Positions 26,235 through 36,825 of a stretch of DNA of 64,000 nucleotides are shown here, piece after piece. Source of the DNA: Clostridium sp. OF03-18AA (GTDB lineage: Bacteria; Bacillota; Clostridia; Lachnospirales; Lachnospiraceae); the NCBI RefSeq assembly GCF_003478035.1, contig NZ_QUEP01000003.1:248001-312000 (forward strand). Reading direction: 5' to 3'. The translations under genes and the position numbers were made by a program. The notes below the pieces were generated by a model. That model had not been told where the DNA came from. It saw nothing but the letters and a program-made list of their open reading frames with translations, and searched no databases. The first letter of the stretch is position 1. Each line of letters opens with the position of its first letter.

Positions 26235-27509
26235 TTACACGTTTCTGACATTCTTAAGAATATCGCAGAAATCAAATGTAGCAAAGTAATCCTTCGGAGT
26301 CTCTGCACGGCGGATCATCTGAACGCTGCCGTCCTCCTTGAGAAGAAGCTCTGCGCTCTTTAACTTTCCGTTGTAGTTGTAACCCATCGCGAATCCATGT
26401 GCACCCGCATCGTGGATGAATAAAAGGTCACCCATATCAATCTTCGGGAGCATGCGGTCGATCGCGAATTTATCGTTGTTCTCGCAGAGGGAGCCTGTCA
26501 CATCGTACTTGTGATCACACGGCTCGTTCTCCTTGCCCATCACAGTGATGTGGTGGTAAGCGCCGTACATTGCCGGACGCATCAGGTTTACCGCGCAGGC
26601 ATCCACACCGATATACTCTTTGTAAGTGTGCTTCTCATGGATCGCTCTTGTGACAAGCGCACCGTACGGAGCCAGCATGAAACGGCCAAGCTCAGTGAAG
26701 AGCGCAACATCGCCCATTCCTGCCGGAACGAGAACTTCCTCGTAAACTTTTCTTACGCCCTCACCGATAACCTTGATATCGTTCGGCTCCTGGTCCGGTC
26801 TGTACGGGATTCCGATTCCGCCGGAGAGGTTGATGAACTTGATGTCAGCGCCGGTCTCTTTCTTTAACTTCACGGCAAGCTCAAAAAGAACCTTCGCGAG
26901 AAGCGGATAATACTCATTTGTCACAGTGTTGCTTGCAAGGAACGCATGGATACCGAAGTTTTTCGCGCCCTTTGCCTTTAAGATCTTGTAAGCCTCTGTG
27001 ATCTGGGCCTCTGTCATGCCGTACTTCGCATCACCCGGGTTATCCATAATATCAGTTGTTACCTTGAATAATCCGCCCGGATTGAAACGGCAGCAGATCG
27101 TCTCCGGGATCGTTCCGATCGTCTTCTCGAGGCACTCGATATGTGTGAAATCATCCAGGTTGATGATCGCACCGAGGTCGTAAGCCAGTTTGAACTCTTC
27201 CGGCGGGGTATCGTTGGAAGAGAACATGATGTCATGGCCGGAAAAACCGCATGCATCGGACATCAGAAGCTCTGTCTTTGAGGAACAGTCCGTTCCGCAT
27301 CCAAGCTCCTGCAATGTTTTTAAGATGAACGGGTTCGGGGTTGCCTTTACTGCAAAATACTCTCTGAAGCCTTTATTCCAGGAAAATGCTTCCTTTAATT
27401 TCATCGCATTCTCACGGATTCCCTTTTCATCATAAAGATAGAAAGGAGTCGGATAGGTCTTTGCGATCTCTTCCAGCTGTTCCTTCGTTACAAACGGTTT
27501 CTTCTCCAT
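26235..27509 (-). CDS. lysA: Diaminopimelate decarboxylase
   Basis: 424 residues. PLP-binding lysine in EYFAVKATPNP, HAFLASNTVTNEYY for the phosphate region, GGGIGIPY-like SGGIGIPYRPDQEPND, and the C-terminal GSLCENNDKFAIDR (active-site Cys motif of the decarboxylase family) and GAHGFAMGYNYNG. Makes lysine from meso-diaminopimelate. The ATG at 27509 has AAGGAGAG 8 nt upstream; the earlier frame start at 27545 is unlikely. Slightly diverged from textbook LysA in the loop sequences, so a related decarboxylase cannot be fully excluded. Confidence 0.85.
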   Translation of the reverse strand: MEKKPFVTKEQLEEIAKTYPTPFYLYDEKGIRENAMKLKEAFSWNKGFREYFAVKATPNPFILKTLQELGCGTDCSSKTELLMSDACGFSGHDIMFSSNDTPPEEFKLAYDLGAIINLDDFTHIECLEKTIGTIPETICCRFNPGGLFKVTTDIMDNPGDAKYGMTEAQITEAYKILKAKGAKNFGIHAFLASNTVTNEYYPLLAKVLFELAVKLKKETGADIKFINLSGGIGIPYRPDQEPNDIKVIGEGVRKVYEEVLVPAGMGDVALFTELGRFMLAPYGALVTRAIHEKHTYKEYIGVDACAVNLMRPAMYGAYHHITVMGKENEPCDHKYDVTGSLCENNDKFAIDRMLPKIDMGDLLFIHDAGAHGFAMGYNYNGKLKSAELLLKEDGSVQMIRRAETPKDYFATFDFCDILKNVRNV

Positions 27510-27632
27510 GTACGTTCTCTCCTTATCAGTCAATATATTCCGCACCCTGAGACGCTCGATCCTGTGCTGTATACACCATGCACTACAGACAGCCGCGCCC
27601 GGTGCAAAGCCCGGCAGGCCGGACTCTTTCTT

Positions 27633-29069
27633 TTAGTCGATATTTACTACACGCATGATATTGGTGGAAGCCGCTGGCTCATGTCTTCTCGCATAATCCA
27701 CAACTCCCGCAGTCACGACCGCGATATCGCCTGTTTTTACAATACCATTCTCTTTTAAAATGTCAATACTGTTCTCAATTAAAGTGTCAGTGGATTCCGC
27801 TCTCTTTGCCTGGAACGGAGTTACACCCCAGTAGAGCATCATCTTTCGGACTGCAGAGATACTCGGGGACATTCCCACAAGTTTTGTTGACGGATGCCAC
27901 TTGGAAAGCATTCTCGCCGTGTAGCCGCTGATGCTCGGTGCGATGATAACTGCTGCATCAAGGGACTGTGCCGTTGCGACGGACGCATAGCTCACCGCAT
28001 TGGAAATATTGTGGCGGTTATCATCGGATACGGTTCTCTTCTCGTAGAAATCACCGCTCATATGGGACTCGGTCTCCTCAACGATATGAGCCATCATCTT
28101 TAATGCCTCGACCGGGTACTTACCATTTGCAGTCTCACCGGATAACATAACAACGTCTGTTCCGTCATATACAGCGTTCGCAACGTCGGAAACCTCCGCG
28201 CGGGTCGGTCTCGGGTTGCGGATCATGGAATCCAGCATCTGGGTCGCTGTGATAACGACCTTACATGCGGCGCTGCACTTTTTGATCATCATTTTCTGAA
28301 GGTGCGGAAGCTTCTCCGGTGCGATCTCAACGCCCAGATCTCCGCGGGCTACCATGATTCCGTCGCTGGCCTCGATGATCTCGTCAAGGTTCTCAAGTCC
28401 CTCAGCGTTCTCGATCTTCGCGATGATTCCCATTGAGGAACCGCCCTCATCTAACATCTGGCGGATCTCACGGATCGCGTCTGCGGAACGGATGAAGGAA
28501 GCCGCGATATAGTCGAACCCAAGCTCGATACCGAAACGGATATCTTCCTTATCTTTATCTGTTAACGCCGGAAGCTTGATCTTTACGTTCGGAACGTTTA
28601 CGCCCTTTCTCTCTCCAAGCTCGCCGCCGTTCATGATCCTGCAGTAGATCTCGGTTCCCTCAACACGCTCAACATGAAGCTCGATCAGGCCGTCATCGAT
28701 CAGGATCACGTTGCCCTCTGTTACGTCCTCATTTAAGCCATTGTAATTGATGTGGACTCTCTTTGCGTCACCGACGATATCCTCTGTTGTAAGGATGATC
28801 TCCTCGCCTGCTGTCAGTGTTACCTTCTTTCCGTCCTTTAAAACACCGGTACGGATCTCCGGTCCCTTTGTATCAAGAAGAGCTGCTACCGGTTTTCCAA
28901 CCTCTTCCGCAACCTCGCGGAGCTGTTTGTAGCGGGCTCTCTGCTCATCGTGCGTTCCATGGGAGAAGTTAAAACGGGCAACATCCATTCCGTTTAAGAG
29001 CAGCTGTTTCATGACCTCTCTGTCATCGCTGTTCGGTCCCATGGTACAGATAATTTTTGTTTTCTTCAT
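27633..29069 (-). CDS. pyk: Pyruvate kinase
   Basis: 478 residues. KIICTMGPNSDD and DVARFNFSHGTHDEQ at the N-terminus, active site IAKIENAEGLENLDEI and MVARGDLGVEIAPEKLP, then TQMLDSMIRNPRPTRAE. Converts PEP and ADP to pyruvate and ATP. It lacks the extra C-terminal PEP-utiliser-like domain present in Bacillus enzymes. The gene begins 1 nt after the stop of the rhomboid-like gene, whose last codons supply its AGGAGG site, so the two are coupled. Confidence 0.97.
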   Translation of the reverse strand: MKKTKIICTMGPNSDDREVMKQLLLNGMDVARFNFSHGTHDEQRARYKQLREVAEEVGKPVAALLDTKGPEIRTGVLKDGKKVTLTAGEEIILTTEDIVGDAKRVHINYNGLNEDVTEGNVILIDDGLIELHVERVEGTEIYCRIMNGGELGERKGVNVPNVKIKLPALTDKDKEDIRFGIELGFDYIAASFIRSADAIREIRQMLDEGGSSMGIIAKIENAEGLENLDEIIEASDGIMVARGDLGVEIAPEKLPHLQKMMIKKCSAACKVVITATQMLDSMIRNPRPTRAEVSDVANAVYDGTDVVMLSGETANGKYPVEALKMMAHIVEETESHMSGDFYEKRTVSDDNRHNISNAVSYASVATAQSLDAAVIIAPSISGYTARMLSKWHPSTKLVGMSPSISAVRKMMLYWGVTPFQAKRAESTDTLIENSIDILKENGIVKTGDIAVVTAGVVDYARRHEPAASTNIMRVVNID

Positions 29070-29070
29070 G

Positions 29071-29934
29071 TTATGCCTCCTGATTGCTGTTTGCCTGTCT
29101 TGGATCCATCCCGCCTTTTGTTACATGTTTGTGGGTATACAGGTGGTCCTGACAGTATTCATAGTCGCCTTCGCACTTGGAGCAGTAGCGGAATACAAGA
29201 TTCGGGTCATCCTCCTCCGTACGTCCGCAAACAGCACAGCGGTGGCGTCCGATCTTTTCCGCTGTCTTCTGCGCCTCGCGCATCTGTGAGTGAAAGACCT
29301 GTTTTCTCCGAATTTCCTTTGGATTCAGACGGCTCCCCCTGGACATGAAGAGGTATACGATAAAATTAAGTAAAGACATAACGATCGCAATTCTCTGCGA
29401 CATGCCGCCGAAAAGGAATCCATAGACGAAGTAGAGTCCATCAAAAAGTGCCAGATACTTCGCCTTGATCGGAAGTACAAAAAACAGGTAAAACTGCATT
29501 TCCGGGAATGTGGCCGCAAATGCAAAAAACAGGGAAAAGTTCAGATAATCTGTGGTGAGAATATAGACCTGCCCTGTAATGATGTAGATCAGCAGTGCCG
29601 CAAGGACATGACCGATCACACCCATAAAAAAGTACACGTTAAACCGGAAGGTTCCCCAAACCCGCTCCAGAGTCATTCCCAGATTGTAGTAAAGGTAGAT
29701 CGCTATCAGGTTGAAGAAAAGACTGCCAGACGGCGGCCAGATCATAAATGTAACGACTCGCCAGATCTGTCCGTGAAGGATCGCCCTCGCATCCAGCATC
29801 AGGTACTGGATGTAGAATGCCGGTGCCATCATCTGGACCAGTACGCCCACCGCATACAGGATCACGATATAATACATGAGATTCGGAATCGCGTACCGTC
29901 CGAATTTCCGCTCCATCTTGTTCATAAAATTCAT
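29071..29934 (-). CDS. Rhomboid-like membrane protein with C-terminal zinc ribbon
   Basis: 287 residues. Six or so membrane helices at ~20-205 with a rhomboid-type layout (WRVVTFMIWPPSGS, NLIAIYLYYNLGMTLERVWG, FFMGVIGHVLAAL). The catalytic GxSG serine and the paired histidine of active rhomboid proteases are not visible, so it is probably an inactive relative. The cytoplasmic tail carries CAVCGRTEEDD and YCSKCEGDYEYCQDH, likely a zinc ribbon. It precedes pyruvate kinase with no gap. Role unknown. Confidence 0.75.
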   Translation of the reverse strand: MNFMNKMERKFGRYAIPNLMYYIVILYAVGVLVQMMAPAFYIQYLMLDARAILHGQIWRVVTFMIWPPSGSLFFNLIAIYLYYNLGMTLERVWGTFRFNVYFFMGVIGHVLAALLIYIITGQVYILTTDYLNFSLFFAFAATFPEMQFYLFFVLPIKAKYLALFDGLYFVYGFLFGGMSQRIAIVMSLLNFIVYLFMSRGSRLNPKEIRRKQVFHSQMREAQKTAEKIGRHRCAVCGRTEEDDPNLVFRYCSKCEGDYEYCQDHLYTHKHVTKGGMDPRQANSNQEA

Positions 29935-30132
29935 TGAAGCTTTCCTTTCCTAATAGAAATATCTATTTCTCCTACGCCCCGTATTATAATTCCCAACCGT
30001 TTCTTTTGTCAAACGCTTTATGATATCGTTACTGGAATGTCTATCCATCCCCTCAACGCATTCTTCTAAAATCTTTACACATTCTTTACAGAATTTTAAC
30101 CGTTTTTAACCTCAAGATGCCAGTTCCGTCAA

Positions 30133-30161
30133 TTGTATTTCCTTTTTTAATGTGTTATACT
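30133..30161 (+). promoter_or_regulatory. Promoter of the activase gene
   Basis: TTGTAT (30133-30138), 17-nt spacer, TATACT (30156-30161) with TG upstream of the -10. Confidence 0.6.
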
Positions 30162-30167
30162 AGGTGC

Positions 30168-30331
30168 GGAATTTTGACATAACAGTTCAGCTATGTGCCG
30201 ATTCCGGCAGAAAATTGTATGGCTGAACGGTTCGGCATGTTGATGCCCGCATTCCGGCTGGCTGCCTGCTTTTTGCGGACGGCTCGTTTTTTTCTGTTGA
30301 AAAGGAGGTATGGGGAGAACTCCCCGCTCGT
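30168..30331 (+). promoter_or_regulatory. Structured 5' leader of the activase gene, candidate regulatory RNA
   Basis: GTTCAGC (30185-30191) pairs with GCTGAAC (30222-30228), while ATGTGCCGA (30193-30201) pairs with TCGGCATGT (30232-30240). The order a-b-a'-b' makes an H-type pseudoknot possible. A terminator-like stem follows (GCTGCCTGC-TTTTT-GCGGACGGC, one mismatch, 30261-30283) with T7 at 30287-30293. AAGGAGGT (30302-30309) is 22 nt from the ATG, with GGGGAG-AA-CTCCCC (30312-30325) folding in between. No known riboswitch class recognised. Confidence 0.45.
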
Positions 30332-33300
30332 ATGAATCAATGCTATCGTCTTGGAATCGATATCGGTTCCACTACTGTAAAAGTTGCCGTGATCGACGAC
30401 AACAACAAAATTTTATTCGCGGATTATGAGCGGCATTACGCCAATATCCAGGAAACCCTGGCCTCGCTTCTGAAAAAGTGTAAGGGAGAACTCGGTGAAC
30501 TCTCTTTACGGCCCAATATTACAGGTTCCGGCGGACTCACTCTGTCGGGTTACTTACATATTCCATTTGTCCAGGAAGTCGTAGCGGTTGCGACCGCACT
30601 TCAGGACTACGCTCCGCGGACGGATGTCGCCATCGAGCTTGGCGGCGAGGACGCGAAGATCATCTACTTTACAGGCGGAATCGACCAGCGTATGAACGGG
30701 ATCTGCGCCGGCGGTACCGGTTCCTTTATCGACCAGATGGCTTCCTTATTACAGACGGATGCTGCCGGTCTGAATGAATATGCAAAGAATTATAAGGCGA
30801 TCTACCCGATCGCTGCCCGCTGCGGCGTATTCGCAAAGTCCGATATCCAGCCGCTGATCAATGACGGCGCGACCCGTGAGGACCTTGCAGCCTCTATTTT
30901 CCAGGCGGTTGTAAACCAGACCATCAGCGGTCTTGCCTGCGGCAAGCCGATCCGTGGAAACGTAGCATTCCTCGGCGGTCCGCTGCACTTTTTACCGGAG
31001 CTTCGAAACGCCTTTATCCGCACCTTAAATTTAACCGGTGACGCAATCATCGCCCCGGACCACTCCCATCTTTTTGCTGCCGTCGGCGCTGCCATGAATG
31101 CGAAGGATCACGCGGAGATCTTCTCTCTTGACAAGCTGATCGCAGATCTTTCCGGCGGTATCAAGATGAAATTTGAAGTAAAGAGAATGCAGCCTTTATT
31201 TAAGGATGAGGCAGATTATAAGGAATTCACCGACCGCCATGACCAGTACAAGGTCCGCCGCGGCGATCTCTCCACCTATGAGGGGAATGTATTCTTAGGG
31301 ATCGATGCCGGTTCCACCACAACGAAGGTGGCACTCGTCGGCGAGGATGGTTCCCTGCTCTACAGCTTTTACAGCAGCAACAACGGAAGTCCGTTAGCGA
31401 CCGCGATCTCTTCCGTAAAGGAGATCAAGTCCCTGCTTCCGGACAGTGCGAAGATCTCCTACTCCTGCTCCACCGGCTACGGCGAGGCGCTCTTAAAGGC
31501 GGCCTTCATGCTGGATGAGGGCGAGGTCGAGACGATCTCCCACTACTACGCGGCGGCATTCTTCGATCCGTCCGTAGACTGCATCCTCGATATCGGCGGA
31601 CAGGATATGAAATGTATCCGCATCAAGGACGGCACCGTGGACAGTGTCCAGCTCAACGAGGCATGTTCCTCCGGCTGCGGTTCCTTTATCGAGACCTTCG
31701 CGAAATCCTTAAATTACAGCGTCCAGGATTTCGCAAAAGCGGCACTTTTCGCCCAGAACCCGGTCGATCTCGGAACGAGATGTACCGTGTTCATGAACTC
31801 CAACGTAAAACAGGCGCAGAAAGAGGGCGCATCCGTCGCGGATATCTCCGCCGGTCTCGCCTACTCTGTCATCAAAAATGCCCTGTTTAAAGTCATCAAG
31901 ATCACTTCCGCCGGCGACCTCGGAAAGAATGTCGTTGTCCAGGGCGGAACCTTCTACAACGACGCAGTCCTCAGAAGCTTTGAGCGGATCTCCGGCTGCG
32001 AAGCTGTCCGCCCGGATATCGCAGGTATCATGGGTGCCTTCGGAGCTGCTCTTATCGCCCGTGAGCGCTATATGCACCGCCCGCATGAGACGACAATGCT
32101 CTCCCTTGATGACATTATCAACTTAACCTATACGACCACCATGAGCCGCTGCCGCGGATGCGTGAACCACTGCGTCCTGACGATCAACCGCTTTGAGGGC
32201 GGCCGTCAGTACGTTTCCGGAAACCGCTGTGAGCGCGGACTCGGTGTGGAAAAAGCAAAACGCGATATCCCGAACCTGTTCACCTGGAAATACCACAGAA
32301 TCTTCGACTATGAGCCGCTGACTGCCGACAAGGCGACCCGCGGCGTTGTGGGAATCCCGCGGGTCCTCAACATGTACGAGAACTTCCCGTACTGGGCAAC
32401 CTTCTTTAAGGAGCTCGGCTTCCGCGTGATGCTGTCCCCACAGTCCAGCCACCAGATCTACGAGCTGGGCATCGAGACGATCCCGAGTGAGTCTGAATGT
32501 TACCCGGCAAAGCTTGCCCACGGACACATTTCCTGGCTCATCAAACGCGATGTGCCGTTTATCTTCTATCCGTGTATTCCTTACGAGCGGAAAGAGGTTC
32601 CGGGAGCCGGAAACCACTACAACTGCCCGATGGTCACCTCCTACTCGGAGAACATCAAGAACAACATGGAGGAATTAAAGGAAAAGAACGTGAAGTTCTT
32701 AAATCCGTTCATGGCGTTCACAAGCGAGGCGGTCCTTTCAAAGCAGCTTCAGGAAGTCTTTAAGAAGGAATTCGATATTCCGGAATCCGAGACGAAGAAG
32801 GCCGCTAAGAAGGCCTGGGATGAACTCGCCCAGGCAAGAAGCGATGTGGAGAAGAAAGGCGAGGAAGTCTTACAGTACTTAAAAGATACCGGAAAACACG
32901 GAATCGTTCTCGCCGGACGTCCGTACCACATCGATCCGGAGATCAACCACGGCATCGCCGACATGATCACCTCCTACGGCTTTGCAGTCCTGACCGAGGA
33001 CTCCGTCTCCCATTTAGGAAAAGTGGAGCGCCCGCTCGTCGTCACTGACCAGTGGATGTACCACTCTCGCCTCTATGAGGCCGCTTCCTTCGTGAAGACG
33101 CAGGATAATCTGGATCTCGTCCAGTTAAACTCCTTCGGCTGCGGTCTCGACGCCGTCACCACCGACCAGGTCAGTGATATTCTCACCCGGTCCGGCAAGA
33201 TCTATACCGTTTTAAAGATCGATGAGGTCAACAACCTCGGCGCGGCAAGGATCCGTATCCGTTCCCTGATCTCCGCCCTCCGTGTCCGCGAGGAACGCCG

Positions 33301-34654
33301 CTACACGAGAACGATCGTGTCCAGCGCTTACAACCGCGTGATGTTCACGAAGGACATGAAGAAGAACTACACGCTGCTCTGCCCGCAGATGTCCCCGATC
33401 CACTTCGAGCTCATCGAACCGGCAATCCGCAGCTTCGGCTACAACCTTGTCGTTCTCCAGAACGATGACAAGACAGCCGTCGATACCGGATTAAAATATG
33501 TAAACAACGACGCCTGCTACCCGTCCCTGATCGTCATCGGACAGATCATGGACGCGCTCCTTTCCGGCAAATATGACCTCGACCACACGGCCGTGATCAT
33601 GAGCCAGACCGGCGGCGGCTGCCGTGCGTCCAACTATATCGGCTTTATCCGCCGTGCTCTCGAAAAGGCCGGCATGGCACAGATCCCTGTCATCTCCATC
33701 AACGCAAACGGCATGGAGACCAATCCGGGATTCAAGTACACGCCGTCCATGCTCGTGAAGGCCTTACAGGCCGTTGTATACGGTGATGTATTCATGCGTG
33801 TTCTCTATGCGACAAGACCTTACGAGGCCGTTCCCGGCTCCGCAAACGCTCTCCACGAGAAGTGGAAGAAGATCTGTGTCAAAGCACTCTCCACAAAGAG
33901 CGCCGGAATGATGACCTTCGTGAAGAATATCCGCGGCATCATCCACGACTTCGATAACTTAGAGCGCACGAATGTCCACAAACCGAAGGTCGGAATCGTC
34001 GGAGAGATCCTCGTCAAATTCTCACCGACCGCCAACAACCACATCGTGGAGCTCCTGGAGTCGGAAGGTGCGGAAGCTGTTATGCCGGATCTCATGGATT
34101 TCCTGCTTTACTGCTTCTACAACAGCAACTTCAAGGCAGATAATCTGGGAATGAAGCGCTCCACGGCGCATCTCTGCAACATGGCGATCTCCCTTCTCGA
34201 GTACATGAGAAAGGCCGCAAGAATTGCTCTCGAAAAGAGCACTCACTTCACTCCGCCTTCAAGGATCAAGGATCTGGCAGTGATGGCAAACGGCTTTGTC
34301 TCCCTCGGAAACCAGACCGGTGAGGGCTGGTTCCTGACCGGTGAGATGCTGGAGCTCATCAAGAGCGGTGTCAACAACATCGTCTGCGTCCAGCCTTTCG
34401 GCTGCCTGCCGAACCATATCGTCGGAAAAGGTGTCATCAAGGAGCTTCGCTACGCGAACCCCAAGGCAAACATCATCGCCGTCGACTATGATCCGGGCGC
34501 CAGTGAGGTAAACCAGTTAAACCGTATCAAGCTGATGCTTTCCACAGCTCAGAAAAACCTTGAAAAGGAGGAATATGTGGATCCGAATCTGGCGAAGACA
34601 TTAAAAAAGGTGGAGGAGCTTTCTTCCAAACGTGTCAATAAGTGCCGGTTGTAA
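30332..34654 (+). CDS. 2-hydroxyacyl-CoA dehydratase activase-like giant protein (ASKHA ATPase, DUF2229)
   Basis: 1440 residues. Two ASKHA ATPase modules: residues ~5-260 ([44 protein letters not shown]) and ~325-580 ([49 protein letters not shown]). The cysteine in each G-C-G-S loop is where the activator's 4Fe-4S cluster binds. A DUF2229-type region follows (~620-850; [15 protein letters not shown]) and a long C-terminal part with [12 protein letters not shown] and [10 protein letters not shown]. Relatives activate or act as double-cubane-cluster reductases with ATP-driven low-potential electrons. Partner dehydratase genes are absent here. The ribosome-site spacing is odd, see leader. Confidence 0.85.
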   Translation: MNQCYRLGIDIGSTTVKVAVIDDNNKILFADYERHYANIQETLASLLKKCKGELGELSLRPNITGSGGLTLSGYLHIPFVQEVVAVATALQDYAPRTDVAIELGGEDAKIIYFTGGIDQRMNGICAGGTGSFIDQMASLLQTDAAGLNEYAKNYKAIYPIAARCGVFAKSDIQPLINDGATREDLAASIFQAVVNQTISGLACGKPIRGNVAFLGGPLHFLPELRNAFIRTLNLTGDAIIAPDHSHLFAAVGAAMNAKDHAEIFSLDKLIADLSGGIKMKFEVKRMQPLFKDEADYKEFTDRHDQYKVRRGDLSTYEGNVFLGIDAGSTTTKVALVGEDGSLLYSFYSSNNGSPLATAISSVKEIKSLLPDSAKISYSCSTGYGEALLKAAFMLDEGEVETISHYYAAAFFDPSVDCILDIGGQDMKCIRIKDGTVDSVQLNEACSSGCGSFIETFAKSLNYSVQDFAKAALFAQNPVDLGTRCTVFMNSNVKQAQKEGASVADISAGLAYSVIKNALFKVIKITSAGDLGKNVVVQGGTFYNDAVLRSFERISGCEAVRPDIAGIMGAFGAALIARERYMHRPHETTMLSLDDIINLTYTTTMSRCRGCVNHCVLTINRFEGGRQYVSGNRCERGLGVEKAKRDIPNLFTWKYHRIFDYEPLTADKATRGVVGIPRVLNMYENFPYWATFFKELGFRVMLSPQSSHQIYELGIETIPSESECYPAKLAHGHISWLIKRDVPFIFYPCIPYERKEVPGAGNHYNCPMVTSYSENIKNNMEELKEKNVKFLNPFMAFTSEAVLSKQLQEVFKKEFDIPESETKKAAKKAWDELAQARSDVEKKGEEVLQYLKDTGKHGIVLAGRPYHIDPEINHGIADMITSYGFAVLTEDSVSHLGKVERPLVVTDQWMYHSRLYEAASFVKTQDNLDLVQLNSFGCGLDAVTTDQVSDILTRSGKIYTVLKIDEVNNLGAARIRIRSLISALRVREERRYTRTIVSSAYNRVMFTKDMKKNYTLLCPQMSPIHFELIEPAIRSFGYNLVVLQNDDKTAVDTGLKYVNNDACYPSLIVIGQIMDALLSGKYDLDHTAVIMSQTGGGCRASNYIGFIRRALEKAGMAQIPVISINANGMETNPGFKYTPSMLVKALQAVVYGDVFMRVLYATRPYEAVPGSANALHEKWKKICVKALSTKSAGMMTFVKNIRGIIHDFDNLERTNVHKPKVGIVGEILVKFSPTANNHIVELLESEGAEAVMPDLMDFLLYCFYNSNFKADNLGMKRSTAHLCNMAISLLEYMRKAARIALEKSTHFTPPSRIKDLAVMANGFVSLGNQTGEGWFLTGEMLELIKSGVNNIVCVQPFGCLPNHIVGKGVIKELRYANPKANIIAVDYDPGASEVNQLNRIKLMLSTAQKNLEKEEYVDPNLAKTLKKVEELSSKRVNKCRL

Positions 34655-34727
34655 TCCACCTTCCATAAGCTTCTAAAAGTAAAACCGGAAATGAAGGATA
34701 CTCCTATCAATTTCATGAAACGCAAAG

Positions 34728-34761
34728 ACAGCGGCAGGTATCTAAAACGATACCTGCCGCT
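34728..34761. terminator. Perfect hairpin between convergent activase and hydrogenase genes
   Basis: AGCGGCAGGTATC-TAAAAC-GATACCTGCCGCT, 13-14-bp stem. No strong U-run on either strand, yet its place between convergent genes suggests termination. Confidence 0.55.
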
Positions 34762-34877
34762 GTCTGTTATCTTCCGACCAGCGCTCCGACACGATAGCCA
34801 TCTGGCATGCATTTCACGGAAACCGATCCGAAAAATACATGCTGTTCATTTCATTTAAATCTTATAGGAAAACGCGA

Positions 34878-36350
34878 TTAAGCCTCCGGCTTCTCGTAGC
34901 TGCGATGCATGGAGAAGGAATCCATATCGTAATTCTTTAAGTTCTCCCATACTCCGCGGCCGTCTGCTTTGGCGATCACAGCGTCACGGTCTTTCTTGAA
35001 TGCCATCTCCTGTTTCAGGTTGCTCGGTCCGCCTACGCAGCCGCCCTGGCACATCATACCCTCAATGAAGTCTTCCGGAAGTCTGCCTACTTTGAGAAGA
35101 AGAAGGGCTTTCTTGACCTCAGCCGCACCGCTGCAGCGCGCAACCTTCACGTCTGTGCTCTCTCCCTTTTCCTTTAAGCACTCGATCACCGCATTTGTAA
35201 CGCCGCCGCCGTTGCCGAAGCGTTTTCCGAAGACACTGCCTTCCTGTTTTGTCTCCTCAGCCGGCTCAAGCTCAACTTCTTTTCCGCGCAGCATTTCGAT
35301 TGCCTCACCGAAGGTCAGAACATAATCCGCATTGTTCTCGATGGACTTGTCAGCCGCCTCAGACTTCTTTGCCATACACGGTCCGATAAATACAGTAACA
35401 GTCTCCGGATCGATCGCTTTTAACATTCTGGATACCGCACACATCGGGGATACCGTTGTGGACATATTATCGATCAAAGTCGGGTAGTGTTTCTTGATCA
35501 TATTTACAAATGCCGGACAGCAGGAGGTCGTCATCTTCTTGCCTTCCTTAAATGCCTCTGCCCATTCCATTGCCTCGTAAGCTGCTGTCATATCAGCACC
35601 GGCAGCAACCTCTACCATATCGGCAAAGCCAACCTTCTTTAATGCAGTACGCCAGCTCTCCATTGTGATATCCTGGCCGAACTCACCTTCAGCAGCCGGA
35701 GCAACCATGGCAACGACCTTCTTGCCGGCCTTGATCGCCTCGATCACCTGTACAACATATACCTTGGAGGAAATTGCACCGAACGGGCAGCTTCTTACGC
35801 AGGCACCGCACTGGATACATTTCTTTTCATCGATCTGGCAGATTCCGGTCTCCGGATCCATTGTGATCGCATCTACCGGACATGCACGGCGGCACGGACG
35901 GATCAGCTCAGCGATCGCATTGTACGGACATGCCTGAGCACAGCGTCCGCACTCTTTACAGACACTCGGATCAATATGGGCACGGTCGCGGCCGATCGAG
36001 ATCGCACCAAAGTTACATGCGTTCTGACAGGCTTTACCCATACATTTCTGACAGTTATCGGTTACAACGAATCTTGTGATCGGACACTCCTCACATGCAG
36101 AAGAGATGACCTGAATGATATTGTCGCTCTGTTTGTCACTCGGACATTTTCCCTCCGCGAGACGGATTCTCTGACGGATGATCTCTCTCTCCTTGTATAC
36201 ACAGCAGCGGAACTGTGCCTTTGGACCCGGGATCAGTTTGAACGGGATATTGTCTCTCTCCTCCTCCAGCTTTCCCTCAAAAGCCAGCTTGGAAACTGTG
36301 CGCAGCACGTCATACTTGATCTTAAGCAGTGCCTCATCGTTGGTTTTCAT
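34878..36350 (-). CDS. Monomeric [FeFe] hydrogenase, group B type
   Basis: 490 residues. Several 4Fe-4S cysteine groups lie in the N-terminal half (CEECPITRFV, CQKCMGKACQNAC, CKECGRCAQACPYNA, CRRACPVDAI, CIQCGACVRSCPFGAI). The H-cluster motifs follow: L1 TSCCPAFVNMI, L2 IGPCMAKKSEA, L3 EGMMCQGGCVGGPSN. TSCCPAF instead of TSCCPGW and the L3 form place it in group B rather than the classical group A. Would bind H2 or protons, but group B roles are poorly known. The ATG at 36350 is chosen for AGGAGG upstream. Maturases HydEFG are not in the window. Confidence 0.88.
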   Translation of the reverse strand: MKTNDEALLKIKYDVLRTVSKLAFEGKLEEERDNIPFKLIPGPKAQFRCCVYKEREIIRQRIRLAEGKCPSDKQSDNIIQVISSACEECPITRFVVTDNCQKCMGKACQNACNFGAISIGRDRAHIDPSVCKECGRCAQACPYNAIAELIRPCRRACPVDAITMDPETGICQIDEKKCIQCGACVRSCPFGAISSKVYVVQVIEAIKAGKKVVAMVAPAAEGEFGQDITMESWRTALKKVGFADMVEVAAGADMTAAYEAMEWAEAFKEGKKMTTSCCPAFVNMIKKHYPTLIDNMSTTVSPMCAVSRMLKAIDPETVTVFIGPCMAKKSEAADKSIENNADYVLTFGEAIEMLRGKEVELEPAEETKQEGSVFGKRFGNGGGVTNAVIECLKEKGESTDVKVARCSGAAEVKKALLLLKVGRLPEDFIEGMMCQGGCVGGPSNLKQEMAFKKDRDAVIAKADGRGVWENLKNYDMDSFSMHRSYEKPEA

Positions 36351-36825
36351 ACACTTTCCTCCTGTTTTTTCACAGCCGGTGATTTCATAAGATCCGATCA
36401 TTTTTCATCGATCTCTTCTGTCTTCTACTCCCCTGAGACAAAAGAATCTTTACCGTTGCTCCATGAAATCTTTCCATATTTCAATTGCCATATTTATCCG
36501 AGTCATATTATCGCATATCGCCCTTTTCAAAGCAAGAAGCAAATTGTATATTTTTTAACGCAATATAAGGAAAAACCTTATTTTCTTAAATTGTATTCCA
36601 GAAAGTACAGCCCCCGCAAATTTCCCCTTTTCCCCGTATTTCCATGTCTTTCCATGAAGGATTTTTGTTCGTGTGCGGCGATGATATCACTCAGATATTT
36701 TGATAATTATTTAACATTTAGAACAATTCCACTGCCTCCCCCATCCCCCTATGTTAAACCCCACAAAACATTTTTTACCAGATAATCACCAAATAACCAA
36801 AACCGCCATCTGTGCGCCTGCTGAG
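36351..36825. other. Intergenic stretch without a recognised feature
   Basis: 475 bp, AT-rich. It should hold the hydrogenase promoter. No ribosome-linked frame or known RNA is visible. Confidence 0.5.

Noticed and set aside
30310..30429. Leader peptide starting at ATG 30310 right after AAGGAGGT
   Set aside because: The frame (about 39 codons) is out of frame with the activase and overlaps it, with no recognisable composition; a spacing hairpin is the simpler explanation, though not proven.
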